Shown here: piece after piece, positions 31,401 through 35,916 of the stretch
Layout of the letters: each line of letters starts with the position of its first letter
Numbering within the stretch: position 1 is the first letter of the stretch
From: a bacterium
GTDB lineage: Bacteria > Patescibacteriota > Minisyncoccia > UBA6257 > UBA9933
NCBI GenBank assembly: GCA_030693235.1
Contig: JAUYBE010000016.1
Location: 1-35,916, forward strand
DNA length: 35,916 bases
Reading direction: 5' to 3'
Translations under genes and position numbers: made by a program
Notes under the pieces: model-generated
The model's database searches: none
Seen by the model: the letters and a program-made list of their open reading frames with translations, nothing else
Told to the model about the DNA's origin: nothing

Positions 31401-31751
31401 ATATTTGTAATATTTAGTTGAAGGAGCGAAGCCGGATAAAATAATTTGTGTTGAGGTAGCGGTTGTTGAAGAAGTCATCGGTTCTATCATCATCGTTATC
31501 ATCTCAGGAATAGATTCCATTCTAAGTTTTATTGACTCAGAACTATCTAGGGTGATATTTAAATATTCGCTGTTTGTAATTTCAAAATGAGTGCCGCTAC
31601 TTTCTATTGTACCCGGCATTTCAAACATCGGCGAAAAATCAGGAATTTCTTCGGCATTTACATTAGTTAAAAAAAGAAAATTGCCGCTCACAAAAAACGC
31701 GCTCAATAAAAAAACAATAGTTAAAATTTTATTCCGAGAAAAATTATCCAT
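28452..31751 (-). CDS. Large secreted protein: NosD-like beta-helix plus C39-type cysteine protease-like domain
   Basis: 1099 residues. A signal peptide is at 1-33 (cleavage after NVNA). A beta-rich part (35-180) precedes a right-handed beta-helix of the NosD/CASH type (about 185-395). The helix has Asn-rich coils of about 22-23 residues, each carrying a GIYL or GIYV-like strand (for example NNGIYLFSSNGNNLINN). A fibronectin-like segment (about 440-545) follows, then a C39-like papain-fold domain: KCGCAITSMVMLGRYY (nucleophile Cys near 601), GHYFVID (His near 711) and VKDPYW (Asp near 727). Two to three Ig-like modules follow, the last with KANVSYKLGRTLPVKFQL (about 1005-1022). No LPxTG motif or C-terminal membrane span is seen. 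It begins 7 bases after ftsA. A surface enzyme or adhesin is likely, but the substrate is unknown. Confidence 0.85.
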   Translation of the reverse strand: MDNFSRNKILTIVFLLSAFFVSGNFLFLTNVNAEEIPDFSPMFEMPGTIESSGTHFEITNSEYLNITLDSSESIKLRMESIPEMITMMIEPMTSSTTATSTQIILSGFAPSTKYYKYQDDYHNLTEFITDENGNYAYFQDLSKPHFVFIQPRKSTKFIKDDATGGDCYLIGNWNGGTKTCTLTKDVFETIQIDNDGITLDGNGHIITGSNTGFGIYLPQKTGVIVKNLSINQFNNGIYLFSSNGNNLINNISNFNGSGIVVNWNSNNNNFINNTTNYNRGFGINISSYSNNNVLSNNTTNNNDLYGIYVYYGNNYNNLSGNIANSNDIGIYLYTSNNNNLADNITNSNRIGIYFFNSSNNKIYNNNFINNRTQISVYWGSGNVFSLVAPIGGNYWSNFDTPTEGCNDLNNDNFCDSPYIFIGGQDNLPWKTQNGWKPNQPPTISNINQYKSDGLTLIFESGITTESTIVFKAVLSDQDNNQVKLQVELKEFNQPFNEQDLSESGFVNSGSEAIINRQSLVDGNYKWRARAVDDKDNKSQWQEFGIAGNVDFVVHMVPLYTQRISDYPSSVDTTRWADLDYANGGIGKYSCAKTERATIAKCGCAITSMVMLGRYYNINSGIDGTDVNPQSINSWLTANKGYLASINPDVNGGLVWGKAIEYLGTIENGVKKTYLALDFYNASSTADSAIINNYLDSAKPVIAYSGRFGHYFVIDNKLTNTYAVKDPYWYKTQTLSDSDNPAQYVRGYNNKFNTANLFGYSAVPQRISAAMYLYLASPAEYLVIDPQGRKLGTDPITGVDYSEIPNASYSLDGPIISSDEPPDQNAFHQVKTLYIPNPLDGSYDVKVIGIGTGSYVITSVIYDNNGSSKTENLYGNTLLNLSTDYNLNFNSISSQNTEFAPADTTPPVISHTDFASQYLLNSAPLQFNFTATDVGVGVFNVTSTLDGISITSGQQITFDKLSSHIISITAQDFVGNTATKTINFNVIYDFSGFLSPIKANVSYKLGRTLPVKFQLKDANGNFISTAIAKLYVAKIQNGIAGADIISFSTSNADNGNQFRYDSTDNQYIYNLSTNNLAIGTWQLKIILDDGKYYTVNILIK

Positions 31752-31758
31752 TACCGTT

Positions 31759-32982
31759 TTACGGCAAGAAATATCTTAAAATTTTTGAGATTAAACCTTT
31801 TTTCGTCATTGACCAGCTCTGGTCTTTCAAAGACTGGTCAATCGCCCAAAATAACAAGCCCGTACAAACGCTGAATTCCGAATCTTCCAGTTGATTTTTA
31901 AATTCCGCGCTAACAAATTCTACATCAGAAAGTTCCGGAATGCCAATCTGCGCCGGCAATTTCAATTCTTGCTTGGCCAATTCAACAATATCCGACATCT
32001 TGGCTCCGGCGCCGGTAATAGCCGCTCCGGCCGGCAATTTTCCCGATTTGCCGACAAGTTTCAACTCATTATCAACCAATTCAAAAATTTCGGCAAGTCT
32101 CACTTCTATAATCTCGGAAATAAATCGCCGGCTGACCATTGATTTCAAAGACTCGTCTATTTGATGAAGGTCGATTTTTTCCTTATTGGAAATTTCCCTT
32201 GACAGCGCCGAGCCGAAAGAAAGTTTGATTATTTCGGCGGTCTTAACCGAACACTTCAAACCGATCGCCAAATCATTGGTGATATTTGAAGCGCCGACCG
32301 GAAAAACCGCGGCCTGAATAAGTTTGCCTTCTTCGTAAGTCGCCATCGACGTTGTGCCGAAACCGATATCAACGACTGTCGCTCCCAATTCTTTTTGCGC
32401 TTTAGTTAAAACCGAACGACCGGAAGCCAAAGGACTATAAATTAATCCTCCGATTTTCCCGCCGGCCGCCTCAACAGCTTTAATCAAATTATTTACCGTC
32501 GGCTTAAAAGCGTCGATAATCAAAGAATTGACTTCCAATCTGCTACCGGTCATTCCCAAAGGATCGGCAATCTCGCCGATACCGTCAACGACAAATTCCC
32601 GGGTAATGGTATGGATAATCATTCTGTTCGGACCGATATTAATGGATTGCGAGGCCTTGATCGCGCGATCAACTTCGTCCGGATAAATTTCGTTATCGGC
32701 CCGTGAAACCGCGACGATGCCGCGGGAATTTTGAAATTTTATATTGCCGCCGCCGATATTTATAAAAATATTTTTCGCGGCTGATTTGTTAATTTGCTTT
32801 ATTTCGTTGATTATCCGATTGAGCGAATGAACCGCTTCGTCAAGAGACGCGATTTCTCCTTTTCGCAAACCGATTGAAGGAATTTTTAAAACGCTCAACA
32901 AAGAGAGTTTGCCGTCCTTTTGGGTTTCGGCCACGATGGCCCTAATTTGAGATGTTCCTAAGTCTAAAGCGGTTATGTACAT
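31759..32982 (-). CDS. ftsA: Cell division protein FtsA
   Basis: Actin-like ATPase that ties FtsZ to the membrane. The 407 residues begin ITALDLGTSQIRAIVAE (phosphate-1), include the 1C-domain region typical of FtsA with NIGGGNIKF near 76, phosphate-2 ATVVDIGFGTTSMATY near 202, and the adenosine motif AAITGAGAKMSDIVELA near 328. It ends in an amphipathic membrane-targeting helix (KKGLISKILRYFLP, 394-407). Everything expected is present. In most bacteria ftsZ follows directly; here two surface-protein genes intervene. The upstream gap to ybeY is a mirrored 9-base array, so the promoter is not obvious. Confidence 0.96.
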   Translation of the reverse strand: MYITALDLGTSQIRAIVAETQKDGKLSLLSVLKIPSIGLRKGEIASLDEAVHSLNRIINEIKQINKSAAKNIFINIGGGNIKFQNSRGIVAVSRADNEIYPDEVDRAIKASQSINIGPNRMIIHTITREFVVDGIGEIADPLGMTGSRLEVNSLIIDAFKPTVNNLIKAVEAAGGKIGGLIYSPLASGRSVLTKAQKELGATVVDIGFGTTSMATYEEGKLIQAAVFPVGASNITNDLAIGLKCSVKTAEIIKLSFGSALSREISNKEKIDLHQIDESLKSMVSRRFISEIIEVRLAEIFELVDNELKLVGKSGKLPAGAAITGAGAKMSDIVELAKQELKLPAQIGIPELSDVEFVSAEFKNQLEDSEFSVCTGLLFWAIDQSLKDQSWSMTKKGLISKILRYFLP

Positions 32983-32992
32983 TGAACAAAAT

Positions 32993-33126
32993 TTCTAATT
33001 ATTCTAATTACTCTAATTATTCTAAATAAATCCCAATAATTTAAAATCGCAAACAATAAACTACAAAAATATCTAATTTAGTGCTTAGGATTTGGTCATT
33101 AATTAGGTTAATTAGAGTAATTTAGA
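32993..33126. repeat. Mirrored nonamer array between ybeY and ftsA
   Basis: The left arm has four 9-base units at 32993, 33002, 33011 and 33020 (TTCTAATTA, CTCTAATTA and variants). The right arm has units at 33100, 33109 and 33118 (TAATTAGGT, TAATTAGAG), the reverse complements. About 70 bases lie between the arms, with words related to the loop at 7710-7777 (TTGGTCATTA). The right arm runs into the last 15 bases of ybeY. Confidence 0.85.
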
Positions 33127-33576
33127 AATCAAAGATTTCTCCACTCTCTCCATCTTTACTCTATCGCTTTTCTTCTGATGATCATAGCCGAAAAGGTGAA
33201 GAAGGCCATGAACTAACAGCGCTGACAAACGCGGACTTAACGTTGACTTACGCTGAATTTTTCCGCGTTGGTCTGCGTCCAGTCCGCGTAAGTCTGCGTT
33301 TAAGTAGATTTCGCCGATTTTTTTATGTTTTGATCCGCCGGCTGGCGGAGGACAAATAAAATTCTTCGGCTCTTCGAAACTTAAAACCGTCGTTGTTTTG
33401 TCTTTGCCGCGAAATTTTTTGTTCAAAAATCTCATTTTTCGGCTGTCAATCAAATAAATATCCGCCTCAACGCCGTCTTTATTCAAAATTTTTAAAATTT
33501 TCAGCGCCGTGGCGCTGATTTTCTTTTCAAATTTCTTAAATCTTTTATCTAAACTCGCTACCACAACCCTATTCAT
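33112..33576 (-). CDS. ybeY: Endoribonuclease YbeY
   Basis: Zinc-dependent RNase involved in 16S rRNA maturation and ribosome quality control. The 154 residues contain RFLNKKFRGKDKTTTVLSFE (about 49-68) and the metal-binding signature HGLLHLFGYDH (H-x3-H-x5-H, about 127-137). Two stretches are unusual and encoded by repeats: CPPPAGGSK (about 74-83; repeat 33332-33353) and a basic insert NADLRGLDADQ through STLSPRLSA (about 92-122; repeat 33220-33301) placed directly before the catalytic signature. The zinc ligands are intact. It overlaps the yqeY stop by 4 bases, and its 3' end lies in the array 32993-33126. Confidence 0.93.
   Translation of the reverse strand: MNRVVVASLDKRFKKFEKKISATALKILKILNKDGVEADIYLIDSRKMRFLNKKFRGKDKTTTVLSFEEPKNFICPPPAGGSKHKKIGEIYLNADLRGLDADQRGKIQRKSTLSPRLSALLVHGLLHLFGYDHQKKSDRVKMERVEKSLISKLL
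33220..33301. repeat. Two-arm 10-11 base word array inside ybeY
   Basis: The left arm (33220-33255) has words such as CGCGGACTTAA and CGTTGACTTA. The right arm (about 33263-33301) has CCGCGTTGGTC and TGCGTCCAGTC in the opposite orientation. The whole is read in frame without a stop as a basic insert of about 28 residues. The words match those in secF (22590-22627). Confidence 0.82.
33332..33353. repeat. GC-rich palindromic repeat read in frame in ybeY
   Basis: The core CCGCCGGCTGGCGG is nearly self-complementary, within GATCCGCC...GGCGGAGGAC. It is much richer in G+C than the flanks and encodes PPPAGG in YbeY. This is the third repeat type that interrupts conserved genes here. Confidence 0.55.
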
Positions 33577-34025
33577 AGATTCTTTTTAACCATTTCGCTT
33601 ACCGATGACGCGTCGGCTCTGCCTTTCAATTCTTTCATCGCTTCGGCCATTACTTTGCCAAAATCCTTAATATCTTTGGCGCCGACTTTCTCTATCGCCG
33701 CTTTAACGGCTTTTTCAATTTCTTCTTCGCCTAACTGTTCCGGCAAATATTTTTTGATAATTTCCAATTCTTTTATTTCTTTTTCGGATAAATCGGCTCG
33801 GCCGGCCTTTGAATAAATCTCCGTCGCTTCTTTTCTTTTTTTGGATTCTTTGAATAAAACATCCGCGATTTCATCATCCGACAAAACCGGTTCTTGTCCT
33901 TTGCCTTTCTTTTCTATTTCTTTATTATGAATAGCGGACAGAAGCATACGCAAAACACCCACCTGAAAGCTGCCGCCGGATTTCATCGCGTTTTTTAAGT
34001 CATCCGCGAGTTTTTGATGAAGCAT
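33573..34025 (-). CDS. yqeY: YqeY/GatB-like domain protein
   Basis: 150 residues matching the YqeY family, all-helical and related to the C-terminal tRNA-binding domain of GatB. The start LHQKLADDLKNAMKSG leads into the conserved VLRMLLSAIHNKEIEK (about 24-39). KESKKRKEATEIYSKAGR (about 60-77) is the family core, and YLPEQLGEEEIEKAV follows. The end GRADASSVSEMVKK is also typical. The precise function is not settled in the family; a role in tRNA or amidotransferase-linked translation has been proposed. It follows rpsU, as often seen, and overlaps ybeY by 4 bases. Confidence 0.92.
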   Translation of the reverse strand: MLHQKLADDLKNAMKSGGSFQVGVLRMLLSAIHNKEIEKKGKGQEPVLSDDEIADVLFKESKKRKEATEIYSKAGRADLSEKEIKELEIIKKYLPEQLGEEEIEKAVKAAIEKVGAKDIKDFGKVMAEAMKELKGRADASSVSEMVKKNL

Positions 34026-34033
34026 TATATTTC

Positions 34034-34110
34034 GGTGTTGGGTTTTGGATATTAGGTGTTAGAAAAATTTATCTAAAACCTAAAAACTAAAACCTAAAAC
34101 CTAAAAACTA
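34034..34110. repeat. Mirrored heptamer array between rpsU and yqeY
   Basis: The left arm has 7-base units at 34034, 34041, 34048 and 34055 (GGTGTTG, GGTTTTG and variants). The right arm has five units from 34073, CTAAAAC or CTAAAAA, ending one base before the rpsU stop. The spacer between the two genes is almost entirely array. Confidence 0.88.
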
Positions 34111-34111
34111 T

Positions 34112-34321
34112 TTAAAGAGTTCCCATCTTTCTCGCTTTGTCGACTTCTTTTTTCTTTTGTTCTTTGTGAAGAGCCGACAAGCGCCTCTTGGATTTTGAAA
34201 CCGAACGGGCTTTGCGCTTTCTTTTTTTCGCTTCAATCAAAATTCCGCTTTGCTGCATTTTCTTGCTAAAGCGGTATAAAAAAGCGCTTATTGCTTCTCC
34301 TTCGCGTCGTTTAATTTCCAT
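34112..34321 (-). CDS. rpsU: 30S ribosomal protein S21
   Basis: Small basic ribosomal protein near the 16S 3' end that aids initiation. The 69 residues match S21: the start has REGEAISAFLYRFSKKMQQSG (here RREGEAISAF then LYRFSKKMQ), then a Lys/Arg-rich helix KKRKRKARSVSKSKRR, and a tail of further basic helix. Length is typical. The gene is 26 bases after the HIT gene. No Shine-Dalgarno is visible before the ATG. Confidence 0.95.
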   Translation of the reverse strand: MEIKRREGEAISAFLYRFSKKMQQSGILIEAKKRKRKARSVSKSKRRLSALHKEQKKKEVDKARKMGTL

Positions 34322-34347
34322 ACCCAGTTAATTCTAACCGCATCTTC

Positions 34348-34671
34348 TTATTTTGTCCATCCTCCCAACAAATGAAGATGCAAATGATCCACCACTTGTC
34401 CGCCTTCTCTGCCGACATTGAAAATTAATTTGTAACCTTTTAAGCCGGTTTCTTCGGCGACCTTTTTGGCCGTAAAAATTAATTTTGAAATAATTTCTTG
34501 ATGATTGCTTTCAAGATGCATTATTGACTGAATATGCTCTTTCGGAACAACCAAATAATGAATCGGCGCCGACGGATGAGCGTCTTTAAAAACCGCAATA
34601 TCGTTATTTTCATAAACTATTTCCGCCAGTATTTCCTTATTGATAATTTTACAAAATAGACAATCCTTCAT
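34348..34671 (-). CDS. HIT-family (HinT-like) purine nucleotide hydrolase
   Basis: Branch-1 histidine-triad protein, typically an AMP-lysine/aminoacyl-AMP hydrolase. The 107 residues begin CLFCKIINKEI (zinc-type Cys pair 4 and 7), carry DAHPSAPIHYLVVPKEHI (about 31-48), and end with the triad HLHLHLLGGW (about 96-105), the nucleophile being the central His. It is slightly shorter than HinT of E. coli. It lies between hisS and rpsU; the hisS gap is a heptamer array that ends at this gene's ATG. Confidence 0.95.
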   Translation of the reverse strand: MKDCLFCKIINKEILAEIVYENNDIAVFKDAHPSAPIHYLVVPKEHIQSIMHLESNHQEIISKLIFTAKKVAEETGLKGYKLIFNVGREGGQVVDHLHLHLLGGWTK

Positions 34672-34741
34672 TAGGTTTTAGGTTTTAGGTTTTAGTTTTT
34701 AGGTTTTGGGTTTTAGGACTCTAACACCTAACACCTAACAC
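34671..34741. repeat. Mirrored heptamer array between hisS and the HIT gene
   Basis: The left arm has seven 7-base units from 34671 to 34719 (TTAGGTT with variants TTAGTTT and TTGGGTT). The right arm has three CTAACAC units from 34721 to 34741. The array begins at the HIT start codon and ends next to the hisS stop, so the gap is the array. Confidence 0.9.
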
Positions 34742-34742
34742 C

Positions 34743-35916
34743 TCATCTAATTCTCTTCCTCACTTCCTCCACTACCTTCGCCAGCGGTACTGTTTCCTGC
34801 GCTCCGCTTTTCATATCTCTGATAATGATGCTGTCTTCAAACACTTCTCTTTGCCCTAAAATCAGAGCTATTGCCGCCCCTTCTTTGTCCGCGATTCTTA
34901 ATTGCGAATTAAGCGATTCTCTGCCTAATGATTCTAAAACTTTAACGCCCGATTTGCGGAATTCCTCAATTAAACAAAATGCCCTTTTTTTAGCCGGTTG
35001 GCCAATCTGAATCAAAAAAACTTTTGTCTTGCTCTTGGGGACAACGTCAATTCCCCGCTCTTTCATCGCTTCAATTAATCGCTCAACTCCCAAACTATTG
35101 CCGATCGCCGGCAAAGAGCCTTTTTTCGCTCCGAGCATTTCTCCCAAATCGTCATAACGTCCGCCGCCGCCCAAAGAAAATTTAAGTTTTTCAGCGGTAA
35201 ATTCAAAAACCGTCCGGTTATAATAATCCAATCCCCTGACCAAATAAGGATTAAGAATATAAGACAAATTTAATTCGTCCAAATATTCCAAAACAAGTCG
35301 GAAGTGATTCCGACAAGCCGAACAAAGATTATCGAGCATAATCGGCGCCTTGGTTTTTATCGCCTGACAGTTTTCGTTTTTGCAATCAAGAAGGCGCAAA
35401 GGATTTAAGGATAAGCGCCGGCGGCAGTCTTTACAAATCTTAACTGATAATTTTCGGTAGTAATCTTGTAATTTTCTACGATAAATTAGTCTGCAATTTT
35501 TACAGCCGAGACTGTTGATTTCAACTGTTAAGTTTTTAATTTTCAATTCCTCGATTAAACGATAACCGGCCAGAATAATCTGGGCGTCGTAAACCGGATC
35601 GTTTTCCCCTCCCAAAATTTCAAAACCAACCTGATAAAACTGCCGGTATCTTCCGGCTTGAGGCGATTCATAACGAAAAAAAGGGCCGAAGTAATAAAGT
35701 TTTAACGGCTGGCTAAGACGCGACAAGCCGTGTTCAAAATAAGCCCGGACAATTCCGGCCGTTCCTTCTGGCCGCAAAGCCAAACGGTCTTTGCCCTTGC
35801 TTTTGATGTAATACATCTGTTTTTCAACAATATCCGTCGCGCTGCCCGTTGATTTTTCAAAAATTTCCGCGGATTCCAAAATCGGCGTGTCAATTCTTGA
35901 AAAATTATAAAAATCG
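34743..35916 (-). CDS. hisS: Histidyl-tRNA synthetase, 5' end outside the window
   Basis: Class IIa synthetase charging tRNA-His. The frame stays open to the window edge (FSRIDTPILESAEIF precedes the first ATG), so that internal ATG at 35879 is not the start and roughly the first 40 residues are missing. Visible parts are motif 2 with LRPEGTAGIVRAYFEH and FRYESPQAGRYRQFYQVG, and the histidine-specific LVRGLDYYNRTVFEF. Motif 3 is IGNSLGVERLI, followed by the C-terminal anticodon domain (about 280-378 of the visible part). Between them is a Cys-rich segment with four CxxC/CxxxxC pairs (CKNC, CKDC, CKNENC, CSAC), likely zinc-binding, which occurs in a subset of bacterial HisRS. Confidence 0.96.
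   Translation of the reverse strand, partial: DFYNFSRIDTPILESAEIFEKSTGSATDIVEKQMYYIKSKGKDRLALRPEGTAGIVRAYFEHGLSRLSQPLKLYYFGPFFRYESPQAGRYRQFYQVGFEILGGENDPVYDAQIILAGYRLIEELKIKNLTVEINSLGCKNCRLIYRRKLQDYYRKLSVKICKDCRRRLSLNPLRLLDCKNENCQAIKTKAPIMLDNLCSACRNHFRLVLEYLDELNLSYILNPYLVRGLDYYNRTVFEFTAEKLKFSLGGGGRYDDLGEMLGAKKGSLPAIGNSLGVERLIEAMKERGIDVVPKSKTKVFLIQIGQPAKKRAFCLIEEFRKSGVKVLESLGRESLNSQLRIADKEGAAIALILGQREVFEDSIIIRDMKSGAQETVPLAKVVEEVRKRIR

Noticed and set aside
34671-34741. Linear chromosome end (telomere-like TTAGGTT repeats)
   Set aside because: Genes continue on both sides in one operon, the repeats have two orientations, and similar arrays are scattered through the window.

Overview
The window looks like chromosomal DNA of a Candidate Phyla Radiation bacterium (Patescibacteria, most like Parcubacteria). 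That is inferred from AT-rich compact genes, many 1-4 nt overlaps, shortened forms of core enzymes (AspRS without its GAD domain, a two-gene SUF system, a monomeric B12-type ribonucleotide reductase), a HerA/TraD-like ATPase paired with a membrane protein of a type I associate with these lineages, and dispersed short repeats read through inside core genes. TGA serves as a stop codon, so the standard bacterial code applies.

Layout. 1-5940, mostly minus strand: tRNA-Asn, a small membrane protein, tRNA-Lys, then the chaperone operon grpE-dnaK-(membrane protein)-dnaJ behind a near-consensus promoter. Upstream is a TrpR-like regulator whose own promoter is overlapped by tandem operators. 5941-6308 holds a terminator, a tryptophan-rich micro-gene with a broken frame, and the gap before cysS. 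6309-16203: cysS and dnaB (plus), a CaCA antiporter (minus), then a plus-strand run of a sigma-region-4/HARE-HTH protein, a membrane protein, its ATPase partner, aspS and ndk. 16204-16524: a 6S-like RNA with promoter and terminator, and tRNA-Gly. 16525-17127: a single-span coiled-coil protein. 17157-21833, minus: a cobalamin-riboswitch-like leader in front of nrdD-nrdG-sufC-sufB/D, preceded by tRNA-Pro. 21861-35916, minus, one dense series: hisS (5' end outside the window), HIT protein, rpsU, yqeY, ybeY, ftsA, a large secreted beta-helix/C39-protease-like protein, a membrane-anchored protein, ftsZ, class II nrdJ, secD and secF.

How parts fit. Two ribonucleotide reductases lie side by side: a B12-dependent class II enzyme, and an oxygen-sensitive class III enzyme with its radical-SAM activase and Fe-S assembly genes. 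The B12-like leader precedes only the second set, which suggests that B12 supply switches between them. The division genes ftsA and ftsZ are split by two cell-surface genes in the same tight transcription unit.

The most unusual structural signal is a set of arrays of short words of fixed length (exactly 7 or 9 nt, or about 10-11 nt), usually arranged as two arms of opposite orientation. They almost exactly fill several intergenic gaps (11298-11365, 12664-12730, 34034-34110, 34671-34741, 32993-33126, 4678-4757, 7710-7777). Related material is carried in frame inside secF and ybeY. Other dispersed palindromic repeats are read in frame in dnaJ, dnaK, cysS and ybeY.
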